DNA of 64,000 nucleotides, from assembly GCF_030161875.1 (NCBI RefSeq), contig NZ_BSVA01000001.1, positions 992,001 to 1,056,000 on the forward strand. The letters run 5' to 3'. The notes under the pieces were generated by a model that ran no database searches, had not been told where the DNA came from, and saw only the letters and a list, made by a program, of their open reading frames with translations. The DNA comes from Homoserinibacter gongjuensis. Lineage in GTDB: Bacteria; Actinomycetota; Actinomycetes; Actinomycetales; Microbacteriaceae. This document shows positions 56,343 to 64,000 of this stretch, piece after piece; positions within the stretch are counted from its first letter, which is position 1; each line of letters opens with the position of its first letter. The position numbers and the translations under genes are program-made.

Positions 56343-57299
56343 GTGCGTCAACTCATCATCATCGGCTCCGGCCCCGCCGGTTACGCCGCCGCGATCTACG
56401 CGGCTCGCGCCAACCTCGAACCGCTCGTCATCGCGAGCTCGGTCGACTTCGGCGGCGAGCTCATGAAGACCACCGAGGTGGAGAACTACCCCGGATTCCC
56501 CGAGGGCATCATGGGCCCCGAGCTCATGGACCGCATGCAGAAGCAGGCCGAGCGCTTCGGTGCCGAGATCGTCTACGACGACGTGCTGTCGCTCGAGCTC
56601 GACGGCCCGGTCAAGCGCGTCACCCTCGGCTCAGGCGAGGTGCACGAGGCGCGCGCCGTGATCTACGCCACCGGCTCCGCCTACCGCAAGCTCGGCCTGG
56701 CCGACGAGGAACGCCTCTCCGGCTACGGCGTCTCGTGGTGTGCCACGTGCGATGGCGCGTTCTTCCGCCAGCGCAAGGTCGCGGTCGTCGGCGGCGGTGA
56801 CTCGGCACTCGAGGAGGCCACCTTCCTCACGCGCTTCGCCGACATCGTCTACGTGATCCACCGTCGGGACAGCTTCCGCGCATCCGCTGCGATGCAAGAC
56901 CGCGCGTTCGCCGACCCGAAGATCCAGGTGATCTGGAACAACGAGGTCAAGAGCATCTACGGCGACGAGAAGGTCACGGGCATCGGCATCGTCAACACGG
57001 TCGACGGCACCGAGACCACGCTCGACGTGCAGGGCGTCTTCGTGGCGATCGGCGCCGACCCGCGCACGCACCTCGTGCACGGCCAGCTCGATCTCGCTCC
57101 CGAGGGCACGATCGCGGTGGAGGGGCGCAGCTCGCGCACCAACCTGCCCGGTGTGTTCGCGGCGGGCGACGTGATCGACCCGACCTACAAGCAGGCCGCA
57201 ACGGCCGCCGGATCCGGTGTCGTGGCTGCGCTCGACGCCGAGCATTACCTCGCCGAGTTGGAGGACGCCGAGAAGGCAGCCGCCGTCGCCGCCGTCTGA
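56343..57299 (+). CDS. trxB: Thioredoxin reductase
   Basis: FAD/NADPH enzyme of 318 residues that reduces TrxA. FAD motif IIGSGPAGYAAAIYAARA, redox-active pair CATCDGAFF (CxxC), NADPH motif VVGGGDSALEEA and the C-terminal GVFAAGDVIDPTYKQAATAAGSG. GTG 56343 follows CAGGAGAG; an in-frame ATG at 56304 lacks such a site. Confidence 0.95.
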   Translation: MRQLIIIGSGPAGYAAAIYAARANLEPLVIASSVDFGGELMKTTEVENYPGFPEGIMGPELMDRMQKQAERFGAEIVYDDVLSLELDGPVKRVTLGSGEVHEARAVIYATGSAYRKLGLADEERLSGYGVSWCATCDGAFFRQRKVAVVGGGDSALEEATFLTRFADIVYVIHRRDSFRASAAMQDRAFADPKIQVIWNNEVKSIYGDEKVTGIGIVNTVDGTETTLDVQGVFVAIGADPRTHLVHGQLDLAPEGTIAVEGRSSRTNLPGVFAAGDVIDPTYKQAATAAGSGVVAALDAEHYLAELEDAEKAAAVAAV

Positions 57300-57361
57300 T
57301 CTATTCCGCTCATCGAGTCGCCGCCCAGCGGCACATCGAGATCCCCATCGAAAGGAAGCAC

Positions 57362-57685
57362 ATGTCCACCAAGGCCGTCACCGACGCCACGTTCGCGGAC
57401 GAGGTCCTCAGCTCCGAGAAGCCGATCATGGTCGACTTCTGGGCAACCTGGTGCGGCCCGTGTCGTGCCGTGTCCCCGATCCTCGACAAGATCGCCGAGG
57501 AGCACGCCGACAAGATCTCGATCGTGAAGCTCGACGTCGACGACAACCCCGAGACCGCGATGAAGTACGGCATCACCTCCATTCCGGCGATGTACGTGTT
57601 CCAGAACGGTGAGATCGTCAAGCGCGTCATCGGCGCCAAGCCGAAGCCGGCGCTCGAGGCCGACCTCGCCGAGTTCCTGGCCTAA
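57362..57685 (+). CDS. trxA: Thioredoxin
   Basis: 107 residues with active site WCGPC in VDFWATWCGPCRAVSP and cis-Pro in TSIPAMYVF. GAAAGGAAG precedes the ATG. Directly after trxB and followed by a terminator. Confidence 0.96.
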   Translation: MSTKAVTDATFADEVLSSEKPIMVDFWATWCGPCRAVSPILDKIAEEHADKISIVKLDVDDNPETAMKYGITSIPAMYVFQNGEIVKRVIGAKPKPALEADLAEFLA

Positions 57686-57700
57686 GCCACCCGCACACCC

Positions 57701-57733
57701 GCGGCCCCTGCTCCCCCTCGGAGCGGGGGCCGC
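57701..57733 (+). terminator. Terminator after trxA
   Basis: GCGGCCCC-T-GCTCC...GGAGC-G-GGGGCCGC with a loop of about 5 bases, 15 bases after the trxA stop, followed by GCTGTTTG. Confidence 0.8.
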
Positions 57734-57780
57734 GCTGTTTGTGCGGCTACCCTGGATGGCACTGATCGAACGGACCGCAC

Positions 57781-59080
57781 ATGACACATCCGCAGGGCAC
57801 CAACCTCGATCCGTGGTACGGCCACTACGCCGCGCGCACGGCCGGACTCGCCGCGTCCGAGGTTCGAGCTCTGTTCGCCGTCGCGAGCCGGCCCGAGGTG
57901 GTCTCGCTCGCGGGCGGCATGCCCTACGTGTCGGCGCTCCCCCAGCACCTCATCGAGACGGCCGTCGAGCGTACCGTCAGCGAGAAGGGCGCCGTGGCGC
58001 TCCAGTACGGCTCGGGCCAGGGGTTCCGCGGCTGCGCGAGCAGATCCTCGAGGTCATGGCCTTGGAGGGCATCCACGGCTCGGTCGACGACGTGGTGGTC
58101 ACGACCGGCTCGCAGCACGCCCTCGAGCTGCTCGCGAAGCTGTTCCTCGACCCGGGCGATGTCGTCATCGCCGAGGGGCCCAGCTACGTCACCGCGATCA
58201 CGGTGTTCCGCTCGTTCCAGGCCGAGACCGTGCATTCGCCGATGGATGCGGACGGCCTGAACCCGCAGGCGCTGCGCGAGACCATCGCGCGCGTGAAGGC
58301 CGAGGGCAAGCGCATCAAGTTCCTCTACATGATCCCGAGCTTCCAGAACCCGATGGGCGTGACGCTCAGCTGGGAGCGGCGCGTGGAGATCCTCGAGATC
58401 GCGCGCGCGGAAGGCATCCTCGTGCTCGAGGACAACCCCTACGGCCTGCTCTACTTCGACCAGGCGCCGCCGCCGGCCATGCGCTCGATCGACGACGAGG
58501 GGGTCGTGTATCTCGGCACCTTCTCGAAGACACTCGCGCCCGGTCTCCGGGTGGGCTGGGCGATCGCACCCCACGCCATCCGCGAGAAACTGGTGCTGGC
58601 CAACGAGGCCGCGATCCTGTCGCCTTCGTCGTTCTCGCAGATCGTGATCTCGGAGTACATGGACACCGCCGACTGGCGCGGCCAGATCGACACCTTCCGA
58701 GGCGTCTACCGGGAGCGGCGGGATGCGATGCTCGCGGCGCTCGGCGAGTATCTGCCGTCGATGAGCTGGACGGTACCGACCGGCGGCTTCTACGTGTGGC
58801 TCACGATGCCGGAGCACCTCGACTCGAAAGCCATGCTGCCGCGCGCCGTCAAGGAACTGGTCGCCTACACGCCCGGCACGGCGTTCTACGCCGACGGGAA
58901 CGGGCGGCGCAACATGCGCCTGTCGTTCTGCTACCCGCAACCCGACTTCATCCGGGAGGGCATCCGCCGGCTCGCGACGGTCATCAACGGCGAGCTCGCG
59001 CTGCTGGGCGAGTTCCACCAGACCGCGCCGCTCCCCGTCGTGCCCGTCGAGCGCGACGTGCTTCCCCGTACGCCGGCTGA
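57781..59080 (+). CDS. PLP-dependent aminotransferase (LysN/aromatic-like), two frameshifts
   Basis: About 433 residues, fold type I. SLAGGMP at the start, GSQHALELLAKLFLDPGDVVIAEGPSY, EDNPYGLLYF (PLP-phosphate contact) and the Schiff-base Lys in YLGTFSKTLAPGLRVGW match the MocR/LysN-type aminotransferase group without a DNA-binding domain. Breaks occur at 58020-58023 (repaired to GSGQGVPRLREQI) and 59064-59067 (repaired to a stop at 59080, just before the ddl ribosome site). Substrate may be 2-aminoadipate or aromatic amino acids. Confidence 0.85.
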
Positions 59081-59092
59081 CCGGAGGTCACC

Positions 59093-60046
59093 ATGTCCGA
59101 CGCCCCGCTCCGTATCGTCGTGCTCGCCGGCGGCATCTCACATGAACGGGATGTCTCGCTGCGCTCGGGCCGCCGCGTCGCTGACGCCCTCGCCGGGCAC
59201 GGCGTCGAGGTCGAGCTGCGCGACCCGGATGCGACGCTTCTCGCTGCCCTTCGCGAGAACCCGCCGGATGTCGTGTGGCCCGCGCTACACGGCGCCAGTG
59301 GCGAAGACGGTGCCCTGCGCGGCCTGCTGGAGTTCATCGGCATCCCGTTCGTGGGTTCCCGCTCGAGTGCTGCCCGCCTCGCGTGGGACAAGCCGGCGGC
59401 GAAGGTGATCGTCGAGCGTGCCGGCGTGCCGACCCCGCGTTCGATCACCCTGCCTCGCGACGCGTTCCGCGAGCTGGGGGCGGATGCCGTGTTCGAGGCC
59501 ATCGCCGACGAGCTGCCGGTTCCGCTCGTGGTGAAGCCCGCCCGTGGGGGCTCGGCGCAGGGCGTCACGATCGTCGAGGACCGCGCCGACCTCCCGCGCG
59601 CGATGGTCGACGCCTACACCTACGGCGACGTCGCCCTCGTGGAACAGTGCATCCGCGGCACCGAGATCGCGATCGGGGTGATCGACACGGGCGACGGTCC
59701 CGTGGCGCTTCCGGCGGTCGAGATCGAACCGCTCTCGGGCGTCTACAGCTTCGAGGCGCGCTACAACGCGGGCGAGACGCGCTTCTATGTGCCCGCGCGC
59801 TTGCCGGATGAGGTGGCCGCGCGCGCCGCCGAGACCGCCTTGGCCGCCCATCGCGCCCTCGGGATGCGGCACCTCTCGCGCGTCGATCTCATCGTCGACG
59901 GGTCGGGTACGCCGTTCTTCCTCGAGGCGAATGTGCTGCCCGGTCTCACCGAGACCTCCCTGCTGCCGCAGGCCCTCGAGGCGGCTGGGCACGACCTCGG
60001 GTGGGTGTACGAGGCGCTCGCCGAGGACGCTCGCCGCGAGCCGTAA
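59093..60046 (+). CDS. ddl: D-alanine--D-alanine ligase
   Basis: ATP-grasp ligase of 317 residues making D-Ala-D-Ala for peptidoglycan. LAGGISHERDVSLRSGR at the start, WPALHGASGEDGALRGLLE, the ATP-binding VVKPARGGSAQGVTIV, and the catalytic DLIVDGSGTPFFLEANVLPGLTETSLLPQA block. Shorter than E. coli Ddl by mostly loop regions. It follows the aminotransferase by 12 bases with a CCGGAGG ribosome site and is probably co-transcribed. Confidence 0.92.
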   Translation: MSDAPLRIVVLAGGISHERDVSLRSGRRVADALAGHGVEVELRDPDATLLAALRENPPDVVWPALHGASGEDGALRGLLEFIGIPFVGSRSSAARLAWDKPAAKVIVERAGVPTPRSITLPRDAFRELGADAVFEAIADELPVPLVVKPARGGSAQGVTIVEDRADLPRAMVDAYTYGDVALVEQCIRGTEIAIGVIDTGDGPVALPAVEIEPLSGVYSFEARYNAGETRFYVPARLPDEVAARAAETALAAHRALGMRHLSRVDLIVDGSGTPFFLEANVLPGLTETSLLPQALEAAGHDLGWVYEALAEDARREP

Positions 60047-60100
60047 TCGCGGTCTGACCAGGGGTTTTAGTTTCTAAGTCGCCACTAAGCGGCGCACCCC

Positions 60101-60201
60101 GTGGGTTGAGTAGCCGCGCATCGGCCCACCCCGTGGGTTGAGTAGCCGCGCAGCGGCGTATCCCGTGGGTTGAGTAGCCGCGCAGCGGCGTATCGAAACC
60201 C
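60101..60201. repeat. Three tandem GTGGGTTGAGTAGCCGCGCA repeats
   Basis: Copies start at 60101, 60133 and 60164, about 31 bases apart, and the last runs on to GGCGTATCGAAACCC. They fill the gap between convergent ddl and parB. Confidence 0.85.
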
Positions 60202-60221
60202 CCGCCCGCTCCGCCCCACGC

Positions 60222-61180
60222 TCACCTTCCGGCGAAGGGATCCTGCCCGAGCTCCGTCAGGATGCGGTTGAGGTCTCCCACGGTCGCAAAATCGATCACG
60301 ATCGTGCCCTTGCTCGCGCCGAGGGTGATCTTCACGCGCGTGTCGAGCCGGTCGCCGAGCCGTTCCGCGATCTCGGCGAGGTGATCCTGGCGCTTGCCCG
60401 CGGCGGGCTTGGCGGGCTTCTTGATCTTGCCCTCTGAGAGCGCCGCGGCCGCCTCGCTGCGCGCACCGAGAGGTCTTCGTTGACGATCTTGTCGGCGAGT
60501 TTCTCCATCGCCGCCTCGTCGCCGACCGAGAGGATGGCGCGTGCGTGCCCCGCGCTCAGCACACCCGCCGCCACCCGCCGCTGGATCGGCGTCGGCAGCT
60601 TCAGCAGTCGCAGCGTGTTGGTGATCTGCGGACGCGAGCGCCCGATCCGCTCCGCCAATTGCTCCTGGGTGATGCCGAAGTCCTCGAGCAGCTGTTTGTA
60701 GGCGGATGCCTCTTCGAGCGGGTTCAGCTCGGCTCGGTGCAGGTTCTCGAGCAGCGCGTCGCGCAGCATCGCGTCGTCGTCGGTGTTCCGTACGATCGCC
60801 GGGATGGCGGCGAGCCCCGCCGCCTTGGAGGCGCGCAGGCGGCGCTCGCCCATGATGAGCTCGTACTGCGCCTCCCCCGCGACGGCACCGGGGCGAGGGC
60901 GGACGACGATCGGCTGGAGCACGCCGAACTCGCGCACCGAGACGATCAGCTCCTCGAGCTCCTCCTGGCGGAACTCGTGGCGCGGCTGCTGCGGGTTCGG
61001 AACGATGTCGTCGGGCGCGAGGCTCGCCAGCCGCGCTCCGGGGACGGCGACGAGCTCGGTCGGCTCCTCCGCATCCGACGACGGGAAGAAGACGTCGACG
61101 GGGCGCGCGGCGTGATCGTCGGAGGTGGGGATGAGGGCGCCGATACCGCGGCCCAGTCCGGTGCGCTTGGGTGCCGCCAT
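60222..61180 (-). CDS. parB: Chromosome partition protein ParB, one frameshift
   Basis: About 319 residues. [12 protein letters not shown] start, the CTPase/ParB motif [16 protein letters not shown] and [14 protein letters not shown], the helix-turn-helix ([27 protein letters not shown]) that reads parS, and a C-terminal dimer domain ([26 protein letters not shown]). The frame breaks near 60459-60465, between DLSV and [14 protein letters not shown] 61180 overlaps the parA stop. Three parS sites lie nearby. Confidence 0.93.
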
Positions 61181-62085
61181 CAGTTCTCCTCCTGCTTTCG
61201 CACGCCACGTCGGGCGATCTCTGCCGCGGCCTCGCGATACGACAACGATCCTGGTGAATTGAGGTCGTAGCTGATCACGCTCTGCCCGTAGCTCGGGGCC
61301 TCTGAGATGCGCACCGACCGGGGTATCAGCGTGTCGAGCACCTCGTCGGGGAAGTGCTCGCGCACCTCTTCGACGACCTGGTGCGCGAGGTTGGTGCGGG
61401 AATCGTACATCGTGAGCAGGATCGTCGAGACTGCCAGCTCGGGGTTGAGGTGACGCTCGATGAGCTTGATGTTGTTGAGGAGCTGAGAGAGACCCTCCAG
61501 GGCGTAGTACTCGCACTGGATCGGGATGAGTACTTCCTTGGCGGCGACGAACGCGTTGATCGTCAGAAGTCCGAGCGAGGGCGGGCAGTCGATGAAGACG
61601 TAGTGCGGCGGATTCTCGCTCTCGGCGATGTACGTCTCGAGCGCTGAGCGCAGGCGCTGTTCACGGGCCACCATCGACACCAGCTCTATCTCTGCGCCGG
61701 CGAGGTGGATGGTCGCGGGAATGCAGTCGAGTCCTTCGAACTCCGGGCTGCGCTGCACGACGTCGCGCATGGGAACGTCGTTGATGATCACGTCGTAGAC
61801 GCTCACGGTGTCAGAGCGGTGTTCGACGCCGAGTGCGGTTGACGCGTTGCCCTGCGGATCGAGATCGATGACGAGCACCCGTGCGCCCGACTGCGCGAGC
61901 GCCGCGGCGAGGTTCACGGCCGTCGTGGTCTTCCCGACGCCACCCTTCTGGTTGGCGACGGTGAAAACTCGAGCCTGGTCGGGAAGCGGGAAGGTCTCGG
62001 CCGCAAGAGCGAGGCGTCGACGGGTGATGTCGGCGACCTCACGCGCGAGCGGAGTCGACGCATCGAAGGGGCTGGGGGTGGTCAC
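61180..62085 (-). CDS. parA: Chromosome partition ATPase ParA
   Basis: 301 residues, Walker-type ATPase that works with ParB. Deviant Walker [11 protein letters not shown], Walker A' [14 protein letters not shown], Walker [15 protein letters not shown] 62085 is chosen for its GAGAGGG ribosome site; an earlier in-frame ATG begins inside the parS sequence (MFHVKH) and is less likely. Confidence 0.94.
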   Translation of the reverse strand: MTTPSPFDASTPLAREVADITRRRLALAAETFPLPDQARVFTVANQKGGVGKTTTAVNLAAALAQSGARVLVIDLDPQGNASTALGVEHRSDTVSVYDVIINDVPMRDVVQRSPEFEGLDCIPATIHLAGAEIELVSMVAREQRLRSALETYIAESENPPHYVFIDCPPSLGLLTINAFVAAKEVLIPIQCEYYALEGLSQLLNNIKLIERHLNPELAVSTILLTMYDSRTNLAHQVVEEVREHFPDEVLDTLIPRSVRISEAPSYGQSVISYDLNSPGSLSYREAAAEIARRGVRKQEEN

Positions 62086-62098
62086 GAATCCCTCTCGG

Positions 62099-62114
62099 TG
62101 TTTCACGTGAAACA
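62099..62114. other. parS: parS site 1
   Basis: TGTTTCACGTGAAACA, the exact 16-bp ParB-binding palindrome, just before parA. Confidence 0.95.
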
Positions 62115-62210
62115 TCGCGGCCGTCGGACCGCGACTCTCCACTGTAATCCAGCCCACCTCCGAAGCAGATTGTCGAGCGGCGTAACCGCACGTGGGCCGA
62201 CCCCGTGGCG

Positions 62211-62620
62211 CCGGTCGAGTAGCGCCGCACCCGCCGTCCGACCACTCACCCGCCCACTCCGTGGGTTGAGTAGCGGCGCAGCCGCGTATCGAAACCCCCA
62301 AAGCCCCCGCGCCCGAGTACCGGTGCACCGGCCCGCCGCAGGTCGAGCAGCAGCGCACGCGCCCACCCCGCGAGACGAGCAGCGGCACACCCACACACCT
62401 CGCGGGCTGAGTAGCGACACACCCCGCACGCCTCGCGGGCTGAGTAGCGACACACCCCGCACGCCCCGCGGGTTGAGTAGCGGCGCAGCCGCGTATCGAA
62501 ACCCTAAGTTCCCGCGCCTGAGTACCGGTGCACCGGCCCACCGCCGCAGGTCGAGCGACACACCCGCACACCCCGCGCGTTGAGTAGCGGCGCAGCCGCG
62601 TATCGAAACCCGCTATTCTG
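62211..62620. repeat. Cluster of GGGTTGAGTAGCGGCGCAGCCGCGTATCGAAACC-type repeats
   Basis: Full copies lie near 62261-62299, 62470-62505 and 62578-62612, with partial ones (CGCGGGCTGAGTAGCGACACACCCC, twice in tandem from 62401). They lie downstream of and partly within the end of the GIY-YIG gene. No other gene is seen from 62115 to 62503. Confidence 0.85.
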
Positions 62621-62900
62621 CACTCCCCGCTTCTTCCTGCTCAACTCCGGCAGGCGATGCTGCTGGCCGCGGATGAGCGCCTCCCGCTTCGCGCGGGACC
62701 AGCCCTGCACCTGCTTCTCCGCGGCGAATGCTTCAGCCACCGAGCCGAACTCCTGGACGTAGACGAGCTCGACCGGCATGCGCCGACTCGTGTAGGCGCC
62801 CCCTCCCCGACGCATGCTGCTGCATGCGGGCGTCGAGGTCGCGGGCGGAGCCGACGTAGTAGCTGCCATCAGAGCAGCGGAGCATGTACATGGCGATCAT
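62504..62900 (-). CDS. GIY-YIG domain protein running into a repeat, one frameshift
   Basis: Small GIY-YIG nuclease-superfamily protein (UPF0213-like). It begins MIAMYMLRCSDGSYYVGSARDLDARMQQH (the two GIY/YVG strands), breaks at the C-run near 62800-62804, where one base too many is present, and continues GAYTSRRMPVELVYVQEF...AEKQVQGWSRAKREALI, the normal domain end. The last about 35 residues are translated from the neighbouring repeat (GFRYAAAPLLNARG) and are not part of the family, so the true stop may have been lost to repeat insertion or a further error. Confidence 0.7.
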
Positions 62901-63056
62901 GAGGCGATGATGGCGGGCACGGGGCGGACGTCGTGGCGGGGTGCGACGGAATCGTGGAGAGCTCGTCTCTCTCGCGCTTGTGGAGGAGGCGGGGTGGATC
63001 GGGAGCCGGTCCGAAATCCTGAGTCGAAGCCGACGACGAACGAGAGCTGGCGGCGG

Positions 63057-63165
63057 GGGTTTCGATACGCGCCTGCGGCGCTACTCAACCCGCGGGACGG
63101 AGCGACCTGCGGCGCTACTCAACCCGCGGGATCGAGCGGTGTACGGCGCTGCTCAACCGGCGGGG
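63057..63165. repeat. Reverse-oriented copies of the TATCGAAACC repeat
   Basis: GGGTTTCGATACGCGCCTGCGGCGCTACTCAACCCGC followed by two shorter copies (GCGGCGCTACTCAACCCGCGGGA, GCGCTGCTCAACC), inverted relative to the 62211-62620 cluster. No gene is seen between 62901 and 63267 apart from these and parS. Confidence 0.85.
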
Positions 63166-63251
63166 AGGAGCGGCGTACGGCGGGCGGTGCGGCGGTCCGA
63201 GCAGCGCGTGGGTCTGCCGCATCGTGAGGAAGATGCGCGCCGCGGGGGGAA

Positions 63252-63267
63252 TGTTTCACGTGAAACG
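63252..63267. other. parS: parS site 2
   Basis: TGTTTCACGTGAAACG, one mismatch from the perfect palindrome, directly after the rsmG stop. Confidence 0.9.
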
Positions 63268-63892
63268 TCAGGGGCGGGTGGCGCGGAAGACTCGGGTGGG
63301 GTCGGGGACGATGCCCTCGCCGAGAATCTCCACGGTGACGTTCTGCAGCCCGAACTTGCGGATCACCTTCTGCGCCGCCGTGATCTCCTCGTCGACGCGG
63401 GCGCCCTTCATGACGATGAACTCGCCGCCGGGGCGCAGCAGGGGGCCGTCAGCGGCAGCAGCTTGGAGAGGGCCGACACCGCACGTGCGGTCACCTGATC
63501 GAGCGGTTCCCCGAGCTGAGCCTCCTCGGCTCGAGCACGCACCACCTCGACGTTGTCGAGCCCGAGTGCGTCGGCCTCCTCGGTCAGCCAATCGACGCGG
63601 CGCTCCATCGGCTCGATGAGCACCAGTTCCACATCCGGTCGGGCGATCGCGAGCACGAGCCCCGGCAAGCCGGCGCCGCTGCCCACATCCCCCACACGAC
63701 CCGAACGAAGCAGCGGAGCGACGAGCGCCGAGTTCACGACGTGCCGTGACCACAGGCGAGGTAGCTCGAGCGGCCCGATCAGACCACGGGTCTCCCCTCG
63801 CGCGCCAGATCCGCGGTGAACCGTCGCGCGAGTTCGATGTGGTCGCCGAACAGCGGCGCGGCGACCGCGGGCTCCGCCTCCAGCTCGCTCAT
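63268..63892 (-). CDS. rsmG: 16S rRNA m7G527 methyltransferase RsmG, two frameshifts
   Basis: SAM-dependent methyltransferase of about 208 residues. HVVNSALVAPLLRSG, the SAM motif VGDVGSGAGLPGLVLAIARPDVELVLIEPMERRVDWL and QVTARAVSALSKLL are diagnostic. Breaks at 63794-63797 (repaired REGETRGLIGPLELPRLWSRHVV) and near 63450 (repaired LPLDGPLLRPGGEFIVMKG). ATG 63892. Between jag and parA as usual. Confidence 0.92.
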
Positions 63893-63904
63893 CGCATCCG
63901 CCGA

Positions 63905-63920
63905 TGTTTCACGTGAAACA
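63905..63920. other. parS: parS site 3
   Basis: TGTTTCACGTGAAACA between jag and rsmG, exact match. Confidence 0.95.
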
Positions 63921-63923
63921 TCG

Positions 63924-64000
63924 CTACTTCGCGGTGATCACCGTGTGACGGTCGCGACCTTCGCCCTCGGACTCCGAGTGGTATCCGCGCTCGCTCACGA
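63924..64000 (-). CDS. jag: Jag/KhpB R3H-domain protein, C-terminal end only
   Basis: The last 25 codons of a gene running past the window edge: SERGYHSESEGEGRDRHTVITAK. The HSESEGEGRDRHTVI pattern is the typical end of Jag (KhpB), an R3H/KH RNA-binding protein encoded between yidC and rsmG. Confidence 0.8.
   Translation of the reverse strand, partial: VSERGYHSESEGEGRDRHTVITAK

Noticed and set aside
60101-60201. CRISPR-like direct repeats
   Set aside because: Spacing between copies is only about 11-12 bases, spacers are similar to each other, and no cas genes occur.
62086-62111. ParA start at MFHVKH inside parS site 1
   Set aside because: This peptide is just the translation of parS. A GTG with a good ribosome site lies at 62085, although the longer start cannot be fully excluded.

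Overview
The window is about 64 kb of very GC-rich chromosome from a high-GC Gram-positive bacterium. Gene content and order point to the family Microbacteriaceae (inferred, not proven). Supporting traits are an HspR-controlled dnaK-grpE-dnaJ operon, a dCTP deaminase of the actinobacterial kind, an F420-type LLM oxidoreductase, a heme oxygenase, a DUF6049-murJ pair, and the order cca, DUF6049, murJ, trxB, trxA, ddl, parB, parA, rsmG, jag. That last run, with three parS sites, places the right end of the window next to the replication origin. All regions look like core chromosome; there is no prophage, integron or CRISPR.

Layout. 1-8.8 kb: a response regulator (cut at its 5' end), an ABC-2 exporter pair, threonine aldolase, an acyl-CoA ligase coupled to an LLM oxidoreductase, and acetyl-CoA synthetase. 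8.8-15.6 kb: the heat-shock regulon (clpB, a SHOCT protein, hspR, dnaJ, grpE, dnaK) with HspR boxes before clpB and dnaK. 15.6-24 kb: an MFS transporter, MarR regulator, idi, dcd, a lipoprotein, tRNA-Gly(CCC), an alpha/beta-hydrolase lacking its nucleophile, an AlaX-like protein, a class V aminotransferase, an SLC13 remnant and a Tat-exported protein. 24-30 kb: a heme-iron group (DUF2470, DUF4383, heme oxygenase with an iron box), a Pif1-like helicase, and a CopD/CtaG copper/oxidase assembly protein. 30-34.4 kb: HU, cysteine-poor rpmB-rpmG-rpsN, a VapBC-type pair, and a zinc block (znuC-znuB-zur with a Zur box). 34.6-43.4 kb: branched-chain keto-acid dehydrogenase genes, a HisC-type aminotransferase, a WXG100-like/lipase-like pair, a low-molecular-weight phosphatase and purB. 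43.4-47.7 kb: an accessory stretch with inverted-repeat elements, two membrane proteins, a secreted GH16 glucanase, a second PIN/Phd toxin-antitoxin pair and an unknown gene. 47.7-64 kb: dnaB, rplI-rpsR-ssb-rpsF, cca, DUF6049-murJ, trxB-trxA, an aminotransferase, ddl, parB-parA, a GIY-YIG protein amid repeats, rsmG and the end of jag.

Two window-wide properties matter to any reader. First, about 25 single-base frameshifts break otherwise intact and mostly essential genes (clpB, dnaK, grpE, dnaJ, purB, murJ, parB, rsmG and others). Nearly all fall in C or G runs and nearly all are repaired by adding one base, which is the signature of homopolymer sequencing error rather than gene decay. Genes are therefore given here at their full repaired span. 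Second, about 20 genes lack a ribosome-binding site and instead have a -10 hexamer of the form TANNNT 6-8 bases before ATG or GTG. This indicates widespread leaderless transcription, and it was used to choose starts.

Non-coding structure is rich. There is a family of short elements with 16-18 bp perfect terminal inverted repeats (three copies sharing the arm TCGAAAATGCAGGAG or a close variant), further elements of the same build with other arms, and a dispersed GGTTGAGTAGCG/TATCGAAACC repeat that clusters around parA. The rpsF leader can fold to hide its own Shine-Dalgarno sequence.
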